DNA of 64,000 bases from Brachionus plicatilis (lineage: Eukaryota > Rotifera > Eurotatoria > Ploima > Brachionidae). The notes beneath the pieces are model-generated. The model saw nothing but the letters and a program-made list of their open reading frames with translations, had not been told where the DNA came from and searched no databases. The stretch spans positions 113,466 through 177,465 of the forward strand of contig QEOQ01000088.1 of NCBI GenBank assembly GCA_010279815.1, read 5' to 3'. The position numbers were made by a program, and so were the translations under genes. Below are positions 45,701-58,674 of this stretch, piece by piece (the stretch's first letter is position 1; every line of letters begins with the position of its first letter).

Positions 45701-46350
45701 TTTTCTCCTTTTTTTTAAATTTAAATTTAGGCAGTGCACCGTTGGGAATCTTGACTATGGTCATTGTTGCAAAACTTGTTTGGAAGAAAATAGATAAATT
45801 TCAATTGGAAAAAAATTATGTCGATCAAGATATTTTAATTGAAGAAAAAATTGCATCAAACAAGCAAAAAATAGAAAAAAAATTTTCAACTTTTTGGTTA
45901 ATAATTTTTCTTCCCTTTCTATTCTCCTTAATCGGCAATGAAATAGATTTTACCAAGATTGATCCTACACAAATTGGTCTTCAACTTGCCACATTCACTA
46001 TCGGACTTGTTTTTAGAACGATTGCTGCCTTTTTTTCAATTTATTTTATTGATGATTTAAATTTAAAAGAAAAATTCTTTATGAGTGTTTCTTGGATTCC
46101 TAAAGCAACTGTTCAAGCTGCGATAAGTCCTATAGCGCTTGACATAGCAAAAAATCTTGAACTACCGACTAAAATTCCACTTGATGTAATATTCAGTAAT
46201 CTTAACACTTTTTTATATTAAATTTTTTCATTTTAGATTTTAAACATTGCGGTTTTAAGTATTATAATAACAGCACCCTTGGGAGCATTGTTCATTAATT
46301 TTATGTCAAAGAAACTTTTGATCAAAGAAGCATTAATAAATCAAATATGA
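42792..46350 (+). CDS. SLC9B (NHA)-type sodium/proton antiporter, copy 2 (5 exons)
   Basis: Paralogue of 40780-42521 with identical exon structure: 42792-43071, 44993-45549, 45602-45686, 45731-46185 and 46237-46350, giving 496 residues; exons 2 and 3 have the same lengths as in copy 1. The membrane core is the same (GIVFKNVPVLSIIG, VILCRAGLSLDID, SGVSPSVVVPLM, FLFSLIGNEIDF, SWIPKATVQAA, IIITAPLGAL), and it again carries Asp-Asn (codons 45385-45390) at the ion-binding pair. Intron 1 is 1,921 bases against 66 in copy 1. The first about 465 bases of exon 2 match copy 1 almost exactly, while exons 1 and 3-5 differ much more. The N-terminus is shorter and unrelated. Probably a plasma- or endo-membrane Na+(Li+)/H+ exchanger, with the caveat of the changed site. 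Confidence 0.93.
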
Positions 46351-49300
46351 TGAATGGATTAATTGATGATTTTTCATGGACCCCTTAGAGTTGATCTTAT
46401 CAAATTATTATTTTAAAATCAATCGACGCCAATTCTGACGAATTAATAAGCTAATTTAAAAATTTATTTTAAATTAAAATTCAAGAATTTAAATTTTTAA
46501 TTAATTTGAAATTTATAAAATTATTTGAAATATTTTCACGATCTTTGAAAAATTGATTTTGCACAAAAGAAAAAATACGGATTTTCTGTATAATTTAAAT
46601 TATCTTTGTTTTTAAATAAATTGTCAAAATTTATTCAAAAATTTTTCAAAAGGATTTTTTTTTGATTCTCTTTTTCACCTTTAAATTATTATCATATAAT
46701 TATTAACAAGCTGAGTTTTTAATGGTTGATGTAGCTTTTTTAAAAGAGCAATTTTTTTTCTTTAATTAACAAAGGTGTCATTTTTTACCCCAATAGGATA
46801 TATAAAGAAGTCATGATCTACCCGGTGATGTTATAGGCAGAAAACATAAATTCAAGATTTAAGTTTTAGCTGCAGATTTTGAATTTTTTTTTAAACAATA
46901 ATTGATTAATAATAATAGATTAATTTAAAACCAAAAATAACAAGATCATGATAGCAGTAAAAATACCTCAGTAGAAGGCCATGCTGGATTTTTCGAACCT
47001 GAAATGAATTTAATCTTTTTTTATTTCATTTAAATTATTTTTAAGTCAATTAAGCCTTGCTTGATCAGTTCAACCAACATTAGATGGGTATCTTGAAGTT
47101 AATGACCAATTCAAAATGGCAAATTGAAGTTTCAGATCAAATTTTACGATCAAAACGATCATTTAAAATTTTATAACTTAATTAATCTAAAGATTTTAAT
47201 AATTTTTAAGAAATAAATACTAAACGTTGCTAGACATGTTATGTCTAATAATGGTTCATTATCAAATTAACATCAAAATGATTTATCTCCAATTTATTTA
47301 ACAAAAACAATCAATAATTTAAATAATTCAGGTTAAGTTAATTCACAAATTCAAATTTATAACGTTTATATCCATTTATTCAAACTGAAATAATTTTATT
47401 TTTCTACTTTAATAAATTTTAATTTTTAAAACAGATAATTTTTTTGTCTTTAAAGATAATTTTTCATTAAAATCAAATAAAATATTTAAACCTTTTAAAG
47501 TTCAATAAAAAGGGATATTTTAAAATTTTAAATATGAAAATAAACATGACAATTCATAAAAAAAATAAAAATTTCTTGACATGACATGTCAAGTAATTGC
47601 TTTTGAAAAAATTTATTTTTTCTTTAATTTATAAAAAAAATATTACAATTTGTATTTTGATCTTTTGATCTTGATCTCAAACTTCAATTTGCCTTCAAAA
47701 TCTCATTTCAATTCGAAGAGTTTATCTTTAGATATTAATATTAATCTTTAATTTTATTTAAATAATTTTAATGCCACATGGTTTACATGTTATGCAGATT
47801 TAAAAAATAAAATAAATTTTTTATTTCAAAAGTATCTATAGGAAAAATCGAGATTTTCATTTCATTACTTATTTGAAATTTTATATTTGAAATTAACTTT
47901 AAATTTAATTTTTAATTTTGAGTGCTAGATAAAATTAGAAGAAATTAAAAAATATTTTAAATACTTTTGAAATAAAAAATTTAAAAAAAAACTTTACAAA
48001 AAATTAGTTTATAAAATCAAATTTAAAAATCGATTTTATTAATTGGTTGAGAAAATATTGTTTTATAATTATTTTATATTTTAGATCTACATAGCATGTA
48101 AAAGATGATACATTAAAATTATTTACAGTGTTTACTTTAAACCTTAGAACGGGTAATGTTACATCATTTTATGTAATTTTACATAAAATAATGTTATAAA
48201 TAATGTAATAAAGGAAATTTTTTTTTATTGGACTTTATTTTTATCTTTTTCATGAATTAGACCAACTACTCCCATTTTTCATGACAATATCATTGTCTCA
48301 TAAAAATTCTGTCTTCAAAAAATTGGAAGCTCAATCATAATACACTAGTTCTACAAAAGTAACAAGTCAATCAAGCTGCTGTAAGATACGGCAAAATTGA
48401 AGTTCATAATCATCATCAAATGATCAAAACTTAATTCATTATAATCTTAATTAAAATGATGAAATTAGCTTTTTTTAATTTTTTTAAAACTAAACTTAAG
48501 ATGTTTACTATTTTAATTTTAAAAAAAAAATTTTTTTAATTGATATTTAATCGATTCTTAAATCTTTATTTAATAAAATCTAAAGACAAATTTAAAATCC
48601 ACATTAAGGTATCCAAATTATGACTTTAAATGATATTTAAATTTTAATTAAAATTTATTACTGCGAAACAAAGTTAAATTCGTATTGCATATTTAAGATT
48701 TTATATTTACTTCAGATAAAAATTCACAATTTTCTATCTAATTCAAGATAAAACAAATCATGTTTAGTAAAGTTTAGTCATTTATAATTTAAAAATTGAT
48801 TTATAATACCTTTTTGTTTAACTCAAGAAACAAAAACTAGAAATTTTGATTTAAAATTTACATTTGATTATGAACTTCAATTTGTCGCAAGATAAATTCT
48901 AAAACTTCCTGTCAGAACCTCCTCTGAATCGTTATTCTATGAAGCAGAAAATAAATTAAATATAAGTAAAATTGACCACAGATTAAGCAATCTCTTAGAA
49001 AATTACCTTCGTAATGCTTTAAATTATTCAGTTCCATTGACTAATTCTTGTTTCGGAGTACCAAAGAGGTTTCGATTCTAGATATGTTACGAATCCTACT
49101 CCTCTATGTAGCTGCTACTTAATTATACAAAAATTTTCTGACACTTAAGATCATATCCATGTTTTTTTTCTGATTCTCATATTATTTTTATTCATTTATT
49201 TTCCCAATTCATTTATTTCCTAAGTTAACAGTTCTTTAATAATTATTTTTTTTCTTATTTGATAAAATGAACAAAACTTTCTTCAAATTTAAAATATTTT

Positions 49301-52300
49301 AAAATGTTTTAATCTTTTTTTCTTTACCTGAAGGAGCTTACGCTTGAACAGATAAACAAATAAACAATAATAACCAAAATTCAAAATGTTCCCAAAAACA
49401 TTTTGAAATAGGAATTTCTAAGGGCAAAATTTAGGAAATTTGAAAAAAATCCATTAATTATAGAAAATAATAGGCTAAAATTTGAAAATTAAATTCAAAA
49501 ACTGACAAAAATTTAAGAAAAAAAAGGATTGTTTATAAATTTAAATTTATGAAAAATATTTATTTTTTTAATTTTAATTTAAATGTTCGTTAAAAATCGA
49601 ACTTAACATGCTTAAGTTGTTTTTAATTTTAACCTTTTTTTGAATTTTAGTCCAATTTCCAGACAATCGGTAAATAATTGTATTGAAGTCACATGGCATG
49701 ATGCATTCATAAATTTTCTTTTAGTTGTTTTATTCCTAATTTTGATTTCAATAAATAATTCTAAGCTTAGACATGTGCCTTGCACTCTACTACATATCTA
49801 ACAATACCATATTAATTTAAAAATATTTACTAATTTTTAAGACCAAGACAAATTGGCTTCAATCAACAATTCTAGCCCTAACCCTAAGCCTATTAAATTT
49901 AAAATATCTGGTTTATGCCTTTTGTTTCTATTTTTAAAACCAGCTAGCGAAACCATATTTTTACTGAATTGGTAATACTGAAAATGTTTTCTTTTTAATT
50001 GTTTTGCAAGTTTTAGCTATATTTTTAATATGTGGTTTCAGGTCACACAGTACCCAAGTATCCTGATGTATGTTTAAAAAAAATTAGAGGTTGTTAGATT
50101 TTATTATGTTTGTATTTTAAGTAAATATTTTGAAAAAAATTATTTTAATTCGACTTTTAAAAAGTTTTGCATATTTGCTTTTAAAGTGAAACCGTCGTTC
50201 TTAAAAAGTCTATTCGATATAAAATAATTCTAGTAATAAATCTTTAGAGAGTTAGTAAACATGATTCTTTATATACTTGTGAATGAATTATTGATCATTT
50301 GAAAAAACATTTGAGAAAAAATTTATGAGACATTTTTAGGAGTGATAAAAAATATTTTGAGCTATTTCTTTATAATTTCAATATTTAGTGTTAAATCAAT
50401 AATGGTGTCGTAAATTTAAAATATAAATTGAACAAAAATTCTTCATTTTTTAATAGAAAAAAATTATGTTTAATAAAAAATATCTAAAAAAAAAACATAG
50501 TGCAACATATTTTATTGCGCCTTTTTTGATTAAATAAAATTTTTATTTTCTTTATGTTTAAATTAAATCAATTTTAATCTTATTGATGGTTTATTTTTTT
50601 TCAAATTTTGTGAAAAACATGTGAAAAATTTTAGGGTAAAAATGTGCAACAAAGTATGTTGGAGTATTTTTTAAAATATTTTTTATTAAAGTTAATTTAA
50701 TTTATCAAAATAGGATTTATTTTTGCTCAATTTGTATGCGGTGATGAAGTTTGGGGCAAAAACTGTAGCATAATATGTTTTATTAAATTGAACATTAGTT
50801 TTATTTTAATTATTAGCAATTATTTTAAAAATAAATGTTTAATGCGTTAATGTTTTTAAACATAATTTGTTAAACATAAACAAAAGCAAAAAATTTTAAA
50901 AAATCTTTAGAAGGATAGATCGAATATTGATAGAAACAGTACTAAATTTTAAGTTTTTTAATTTTTTTTTTGATTTTCATGTTAAAAATTTTCAATATTT
51001 TCAATTAAAAAAAATATATTTTGCTTCAAACTTCATCTCCACAATTTTAATTTCAATTTCACAATACCTTATTTCTTATTTCCGGAGATTTAAAATTATA
51101 TTTAACTAATTTTGCTGTAAAAATAATTTTAGAAGGAACAAAAAAATTTAAACTATTTTTTGACAAAAATGAAAAATTGTTTCTGGTAAAATAACAAAAA
51201 ATCAAATTCCACTCATAAAATTTAAGCTTTAATTTATTTATTTGTGACTTTGTGATAAATTTGTTGACGAATTTTATTTTACTTAATTCAAAAGACGCTA
51301 GCCTAATCTAAAATGTCAACAATTTGCCAATCGCTCAAATTTCATTGCTATCCAATTTTATTAGCATGATATTTAAACTATTCAAATCAAATTTAGATAC
51401 AACCAAACAATTTAATACCAAAAAATAATTTTATTTGAACACAAGTTTTTCCAATTTTTTTAGAAGTAATTATTCAAAAGATTCACCTCAAAAATATTTT
51501 TCGTAAATTTAAATTCCAACTATTTAGAAAAATATGCAAACCAACAAACAAGTTAATAAATATTTGAGCTCTGTTATTTTACTTTTAAAATCCTAGACAT
51601 TTGTTTCCATGACATCTATTGCAAGAAAATAATTCCATAAGTTTTCAAACAGCTGTCTTTATTTAAAAAATTTTGTTTTTAAGCTTTTTAAAAATTAAAA
51701 AAAATCAAGTTTTGAAATTTAAAACTAAATTTTTTTCCATACACAAAATATAAATAGCAATAAAAATACCTTTCCGGAATGCTTCCAGAGAGACTCGGAG
51801 TAAAAAATAGTAAATTAAAAACTGGTTTTGTCTAATTACTTTTAAAATGCTCTGAATTAAAGGTGTATATAAAACCTTATCTGTATAAATGTTACTCACA
51901 CATTAACTAAACACAATTTATCATTTCGAATATTTGTTTTTTCATTGCTTAATCGAATCTCAAAAAAAGCTTCCAAGTTATTTTCTTAACTTTAAATAAT
52001 AAATATTTTGCAAATTAAACTTGGGTAAACATTGCCGAGAATGCCAAACACATGCCCCCTCATTTTTTTCCTACCACCACAGAGCAACTCTAGCTTTTAC
52101 TCGGATTACAACAGTATTGACAAATTCATAGATAAAGTTAAATTTGTTGCATAATGTTTCTAGTTTTTTTAGGGTTCTATCTTAGTCTTATCGTTTCTAG
52201 TTGTGAACATAAACAAAGCGTCTAAAGAAAAAAAAAAGCAAAAATACCTTTTTTTTTTCATTTAAAAAATTTTAAATTCAATTAAAATTTTATCTTTAGA

Positions 52301-52413
52301 CTTAAGGACCATTTTCTTGAAAGCACGCTTTCAGAATTATTCAAAAACCTAGAGCTATAAATTAGAAAAAAAAGTATCAAAATTAAAAAAAGTTTTACTA
52401 CTCAAGTGCAGAA
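46351..52413. other. 6-kb AT-rich noncoding stretch
   Basis: No exon-like segment found on either strand. It holds scattered copies of short repeats shared with the right end of the window: a GAACTTCAATTTG/CAAATTGAAGTT motif with flanking ATCAAA (about 47085-47140, 47690, 48405, 48870), and a GGGTAATGTTACATCATTTTA block at 48152 that recurs in similar form at 58163. The ORFs at 50927 and 51705 have random-AT composition. Confidence 0.5.
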
Positions 52414-54018
52414 ATGAGCGATCAAGACAGAGAAAACGCTACGGTAAACTATAAGCAAATTTAGAAATTGTGGAGATTTTTTTTTATTTTCCAGACACCA
52501 ATGATGACTCCAACCACTGAATATCAGACCCAAAAAGAAGAGGCCTACAGAGCAACTGACCGCAGTGATAAAAAATTAAAATTAAAAAATCCTCTCAAAA
52601 TGCCAGTCGCTTTGCTTCCACCTGACCGAAATGTAATTAAATATTTTTTAATTGTCATTATCTCAGTCTAACTGGACCATCTCTATCTTTGAACAAAAAT
52701 TCTCCTTAAATTCTTTGATTTTTGGGCTCAGACTCTAAAATGAGCAATCCATCTACAAGTGGTGTGCCCAAGGAAGCGATAGGTCATGAACGAGTGATGG
52801 CTTCTAATTTTCAGTCTTTTCTTCCCTATGCCATTAATCAGCAGCTTTACTTACCAAGACACATACAGCAACAATCAGCCCAGGAAATGCAAAGACAAAA
52901 TATGCGGATACCTCAGTACACTAGGGATCAAGACTACATGTCTAATAATGATGAGGACGTAATGTCTATTTTAAATTAGGACTGACTGAATTTTTTTTTT
53001 AAATTTTCTGTTAAATATTTTTTTTATTTAATTTTTTTATTCAATTTTTTTTTATTTTAAGCAACCACCTATGGTTCTGGACCCGAATATATACTCAACC
53101 AAGAAGACAGTGATGACCATTTTGTGTCTAATTATCATCATTATGGCAAACAGCATCCAACTGAAATATGTGATCAAAAATTCAGTTGCCATAACTCAGC
53201 AATTTTACAGTGCCCAAGTGGGTCTTGGCATAACCAGCGTGCTTTTGGCAGCCTCCATAGGTAACAAAAATATCTTTTATTTTTTTTGTTTAGTTTAGAT
53301 TAGAAACTAATACCGCATGGGGTTCTTTTGGGACCTGACAAAAATCTAATTAATTAATCTAAAATAATAAAATTAATCCATTCTCCTAATTTATTCAAAA
53401 TTCAGTTTTAGTTATTTTTTTTTGAAAAAGATCAAAGTTTTTAGTTTAATTTAATTTTTAAAATAAATGAGGAAAATGGATTTTTTTCCCAACCCCTAAA
53501 AGGACTCCAGTATTAGGCAGGCTTGGACTAACTTAAATTTAATGGTTAAGGATTTGTGCTAATGTATTCGGCTCGATTGAATTACAATGATGAATATAAA
53601 CAACGAAAGATAGACTTCATCAATAACACAGTCATGATCCTGTTGTTTGTTTTATGCATTTTGAACATTTTCATAGTGGCAATGAATTAATTTTTTTAAA
53701 GCTAATTAATTGGATTTTTCGTTTCATTAACAATTAGTGGTTGATTTAAAGTGCATAGTTTTTGAAACGATAATTTTGAGCTGATTTGTACCAAATTAGT
53801 TCAGAATTTTGAAATTTTTAGATTTATTTTTTAAATAAAAAAAATTTTGAATATCTTTATTTTAATTGTTTTAAGGTATATTTCTGATGTATGTGGCAAC
53901 AGTAGATTTTAATGATCATTATGAGCATCGCAGACTGGAATTGTTCAACAATATCACAATTGTGTTCATATTTTTGCTAATAGTTCTCAATATTTTCTTG
54001 GTGGCCTTTTATGGCTAA
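52414..54018 (+). CDS. Ninjurin with alternative first and last exons
   Basis: Small membrane protein of the ninjurin family (cell adhesion; in mammals NINJ1 executes plasma-membrane rupture). Exon A1 52414-52443 and A2 52495-52632 encode one N-terminus (MSDQDRENAT..., ending PPDRN). Exon B, with its own ATG at 52740 and ending at 52979 or at the GTAATG donor (52972), encodes another (MSNPSTSGVPKE..., Gln-rich). Both end in phase 0 and fit common exon C 53062-53260 (NIYSTKKTVMTILCLIIIIMAN: basic motif and first membrane segment). Exon C ends in phase 1 and fits either D1 53551-53690 (ends ILNIFIVAMN) or D2 53876-54018 (ends VLNIFLVAFYG), which are alternative versions of the second membrane segment and tail. 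A1-A2-C-D2 gives 169 residues. Joining A2 to B would hit a stop (ACT CTA AAA TGA), so A and B must be alternative starts. Confidence 0.85.
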
Positions 54019-54487
54019 ATAATTTAGCTGATTGTAAATTCGGAATAATTTTTTTCTAAAAGGGCTTCCTTATAGTCTAGCATAGATATTTCGTCGAACA
54101 ATTATTTGCCCATTTTAATTATATTTTTAATGCTATTTAAAGATTAAAGGTTCATCCTTAAAGAAATAAACAAATTTAAAATAAATCGGCTTTGTTTATC
54201 TATTTTTTACTTTGAGTCTGTGTAGCAATTTTTTTCTATTATTGGGTAAAAATTTTAGCACTCATTTTTTAAACTAAAAAATCAATATATACTAAAATTC
54301 AATAAAAGTTACAATTTCAAAATCAATTTTAATACCCTTGAAGTCTCAAATTAAAATTATTTTTTTTTTTTTAAATTCATATTTAAACAAAAATGACTGA
54401 AACATGAAAAAATGAAAAAAAAATTTAAAATAAAATATAAAAGAAAATAAAAATAAATCAACTTAAAAATTGATTCTCGATGTAAGT

Positions 54488-55163
54488 TATATATATGTTA
54501 TAGTAAATTTACATTCCCAGTAAATGTGCATATTTACTGATCGATCAGTAATATGGTGAAATTTAAGAAAAATTAATTAGAGAAATCATGCTTACTAATA
54601 AGATCAAATAACCACGGTCTCACAAGTTATTATGTAAATTTACTAATTTGTATTTCAGTAAATTACTAAATTGACTTAGTAAATATGAATACCAAAAAAA
54701 TTATTAATTTTATTGAAATGTTAATTCACTGTTAAAATTTTTAATAGATTTTAAATTTAATAATAAACTTTTAATTTAAATTTTCTTAGAAACTAGTGAA
54801 TAATGTCACAATCCGAAAACATCGAATCTGATTTAAAAAAAATTGAACAAACTCGAGTTCATAATATCAAATTTTACGAGGTCCTTGAAGCACACAAAAT
54901 AGAAGAAGCATTGCTTTTATAATCTAAAAAAAAATAATTAGTATGTGGGGTTAGTGTTCTGATTATTCTTTTTGCTCGAAATTGCTTTGATTCAGTAGAA
55001 TCGTCAACTATTCTTAATTTTAGCTTCAAATTAGATACGACAGTTTCAGTGAGACAAGCAATTGGATTAGTATCTGTCTCAGGTGGACAAGGTTTGATCA
55101 AATGCAACTGTACTTCTTCATATTTACTGGGAATGTAAATATCCTATAACATATATATTATAT
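54488..55163. mobile_element. TIR-bounded element carrying a coding-like segment
   Basis: Inverted ends: left 54488-54525 (ATGTTATAGTAAATTTACA...CCCAGTAAAT) and right 55120-55163 (ATTTACTGGGAATGTAAAT...TATAACAT), about 40 bases with a few mismatches. Between them, minus strand 55139-54950 reads as protein-like sequence (IPSKYEEVQLHLIKPCPPET, then CLTETVVSNLKLKLRIVDD), and plus strand 54803-54922 contains a 39-codon ORF with good codon composition (MSQSENIESDLKKIEQ...). It could be a nonautonomous DNA transposon that has captured gene pieces. Neither segment was recognised. Confidence 0.55.
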
Positions 55164-56925
55164 ATTCAACTCAACCAAAGAGACCAAAGGTCAAAACTAG
55201 TGTTGTAAATAAATAGCATTTGAAATTACTTTTAAATACTTAAATTAATTTTTAAATTTGAGTTTGAATTTAAACTTATTTTTTATTTGAGTTTAAATTT
55301 AAACCCAGAATAATAATTAAATTTAAATTCAAATTTTAATCATAATTCAATTCAATTTAGAATTTAAAAAAGTCAAATTATTAAGCTTTTATTTGAACAT
55401 CAAAACGAAAATTTAAATTTATTTTGGTGGTTTTTATAGGAAGTGTATTAATTCTAAAACGTAATTAACAAATAAATTCTAAAAATAAAGTTTTTTCCAT
55501 TTTTTTTCTTTTTCCAATTATTATTTTTTTTGTTCAAGGTCTAAGGTCAACAATATATAAATATTATTTTTTATTTTATTAAAAACAAATTTATATTCTT
55601 AAAAATGAGTCAAACTTTCGATTTTTTACAAGCACCTTTTACTTCTCGATCGATAAACAAAAAGCAATACATTAAAATATCTCTTACCACAATAATTCAA
55701 TTAAAGTTAGAAAATTTTAGTAAATAAAAATGCTGATATTTCACTGATGAATATAGTAATACAAATTACTCAAGCAATATGCTTGGTCATTTGAAAAAAG
55801 AGCATGCTATGGAATTGGGATATCAGCTTAAAATTTTAGTAGGTTTTAGTTATATCCGAAAATTTAAATTAGTCAAATTGTTTAAGTAATTTTAATTAAA
55901 ACATAATTTAAATTGAATTTAGAATTATTTAAGTTAATCTTTGAATTAAAATATTTTTTGAGTTTAAATTTGAATCCAAATTTAATGTTAAATTTAAATC
56001 GAAATAAATCGAATAATTTGTTCAAATCGCCAATTTGATTTACAACACTAGTCAAAACCGATAAAGGGATGATTGAGCCCATTTGTTAATAAATAAAAAA
56101 GCACATAAAAAATTATCAAAAAATTAGTTTTTTGAAATTAATGTCAAAATTAGAAAAAATATTACAAAATTTTATAAAAAATAAATTAATGTTGTTGTTT
56201 ATTCTTCGTTTAAATAAGGCAAAATATAACTGGAGATCATCAATAAATAATTCATCGATGAACTTGGAATATGAATTTTTTTATATTTTAAGTTCATTAA
56301 AATCATTAAAAAATAAAATTAAATTAAAAACGGTAATTTAATTTATAGAATTAAAAATTAACAAAAAATGTCTAATTTTTAGGTTTCAAGTAAATTCAAG
56401 AAGTTTTATTTGCTGCCGGTAGTTCAGTTTTCAATTTTTTCCATTTCTCTTTCTTCTCGATGTTTCAGAAGATTTGAAAGCTGCAGGACAAATTTCGAAA
56501 TATTACCACACTATTAATGTTAAATTTTTGAGTGCCCAGATGCAACACCTGTCCAAACGTTGGCCATTTAATTTCAAGAATAAATTTGAGTCAATTTTGA
56601 AAAAACTGCCTGCTTTAAAGATTTTTGAAATTCTTTTAATTTTATCTTACTTTTTACGTTTACTTAAACGTGACATTATATAATTGTTTATAAATTTCAA
56701 ATCACACCTATTGGGCGATAAGAAAAAAAAACAATGAAAAAAAAATTAAAATACAACATTGATATAAGAAAATCTTTTCTTTCTAAAGCTCCTTAAAATT
56801 GAAAAAAAAACACAAAAAAAATAAAAAATTATTAATTTCAATTGTTTGTCATTATATCAGTTTCGAGAATTAGGCATTCTATTAAATAACTTTATTCAAT
56901 TTGTCCACATAATCTAAAATAATTT
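55164..56925. other. AT-rich stretch, possible decayed coding at 56132-56683
   Basis: Mostly A/T runs. At 56474-56683 an open frame (AGQISKYYHTINVKFLSAQ, MQHLSKRWPFNF) follows a good acceptor (cgatgtttcag) and looks more protein-like than its surroundings; a weaker frame lies at 56132-56341. The phases of these pieces do not join cleanly and no family was recognised, so I do not call a gene. Confidence 0.35.
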
Positions 56926-57380
56926 GTTCACCTTTATGTGAACAAAAAAATTAGGTGAACTTCTAGTTCACAAAACCCGAGAACAAGAATTGTTTGCATA
57001 TAATCTGATCAGACCAAGTTTTTCAACGATTGAATGTAAATTTAAATCTAAATGAATTATTTATCTTTTTTTCATTTTATTTTATCTTGTTTAACTTTAT
57101 TTTTAATTTTTTTGTTTCATATATTTTTATTCTTGAGGTTGGTTCAGGTACAGATAAACAAATAAATAAATTATTTAAAAGTTAAATAAAGAATTTTTAA
57201 TATTTTTTTTCAAAATTCTAAATAAAAATTAAACTCATTCTATTTCACTAAAGAGTTTAATTTCAAATACGAAATTGCTTTCAATATTAACTTAAAATTA
57301 TTTTTTTATTTGAAAAATCGCACTTTTTCAAAGTTTTTTCAACATTGGATACATTTTGTAATTCAAACACAAAAAATGAA
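56926..57380 (+). repeat. Dispersed repeat, copy A
   Basis: About 455 bases that recur in inverted form at 62848-63330 and in part, direct, at 63390-63790. Landmarks: GACCAAGTTTTTCAACGATTG, GGTACAGATAAACAAATAAA, and TTTCAACATTGGATACATTT. It has no coding capacity. Family unknown; possibly a nonautonomous element. Confidence 0.8.
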
Positions 57381-57483
57381 GCCATATATTACGGCGGTTA
57401 TTTTTCAAATATAAAACTTAAAATTTTGGTTTGAAATTTTACATTTGATCAAAGTATTTTTTTATCAAAGTTAGTTCAAAGAT

Positions 57484-58090
57484 GATCAACAGTCTAGTGC
57501 CCCTGTCTTGTTACAGACTAATTAACTCTTCATTTATTCAAAATAAAATAAAATAAAATTTAAAGATATAACAATTTTTTGTAAATTTATTCAAAATGAA
57601 AAAAACTTTAAGATTTAAATTTAGTTTAGCAAATATTTTTGTTGATTCATTGTATATTAAGTTGATGTTGTTAAATAAAAAAAAACTTAAAAGTGCTGAA
57701 TTTCAGTACCAGTCTGTCAATTATGAATTTGTTCGCCAACTTTGAATTAACATTACCAAATGTGTTTTCACAATTTTTTATTTTAGCTCTTGGAACCATA
57801 AAATCATTCTCATTTCTTAGTTCGTATTGAATCATTCGAGATTCATTTTTAACTATCTGTTCTTTTAATTGAGCAGGTGAGTTTTCATAGTTAATGATTC
57901 TGTAAGAAAAAAGCAGTATTCTCTCAGGAGCTCGATGCTGAAACGCAAAAAGATCATACTTTTCCAATAAATTATTTAAATCATTGAAGTCACAACAGTT
58001 GACTCTATTTTTTAATAATTTAAAAAAACACAAATTAAAACAGTTGGTAAAATAAAAGTTTTGAAAAATTGAATTTTTACTTAGGTACAA
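57484..58090 (-). mobile_element. LINE 3' end on the minus strand
   Basis: The minus-strand frame 58090-57671 contains RAPERILLFSYRIINYENSP, then RNENDFMVPRAKIKNCENTF and KLANKFI, the C-terminal tail typical of non-LTR retrotransposon reverse-transcriptase proteins. Downstream (57570-57484) lies a 3' UTR with an AAATAAATGAAGAGTTAAT motif and GGGGCACTAGACTGTTGAT, shared with the + strand LINE tail at 31367-31762. 5'-truncated, dead copy of the same or a sister family. Confidence 0.65.
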
Positions 58091-58237
58091 AATAAAAAAG
58101 TCTTTTTATCGAAAAAATTTTCGATTTACAGCAATATACAATTTTTAAATTTAAACTGTATAATGGGTAAGATTACATCATTTTACGCCAGAAAATGTAA
58201 GTTTACATAATATTACATCATTTCTTGTATGTAAGGT

Positions 58238-58674
58238 ATCGATTGACAAAATCATAAATCGATTATTTTTTTAGTTAACTATTAAATCGATTAATTTTTT
58301 CAAGTCGATTATTAAACCGATTTTTAAAAAAGTTGAATCAAGTTAAAAAAACTAAAAAAAAAATTGGACAACATCTATTATAAAATATTTTTCTAAAGTT
58401 TAAAATTCCTAATTAAAAAAAAATACCAGAAATTGAATATATAAAAACTCAGTTTTGCACGTCTAAAATAAAATAATTTTATTAATTTTTGCTTTTAAAT
58501 CTTAAATTTAAAATCAATTTAAAAACCTTTTTTATTAAAAAATTATATTTTTTGCTGATTCCTAACTCTTCATTTCAAGATAAATTAGAAGTTTTAAAGT
58601 CTTTTGAAAAAAATAACCGAACTTAAAGTTAATCGATTATTGAATCGATTATTGATAATCGATTGCCAACACTT
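58238..58674. mobile_element. Second copy of the ATCGAT foldback element
   Basis: Shares with 28377-29129 the TTAGT(C/T)...ATTAAATCGATTAATTTTTT units (58255-58325), the spacer (TTAAAAACCTTTTTTATTAAA at about 58525), and an end that is the inverse of the first element's left terminus (AATCGATTATTGATAATCG...CCAACAC). Shorter, lacks the left terminus (no TGTTGGC before 58238), and has far fewer repeat units. Confidence 0.75.

Noticed and set aside
52495..52979. Single linear transcript A1-A2-B-C for ninjurin
   Set aside because: Using the only acceptor before B (52730-52731) after A2 gives an immediate in-frame stop, so B is treated as an alternative first exon.
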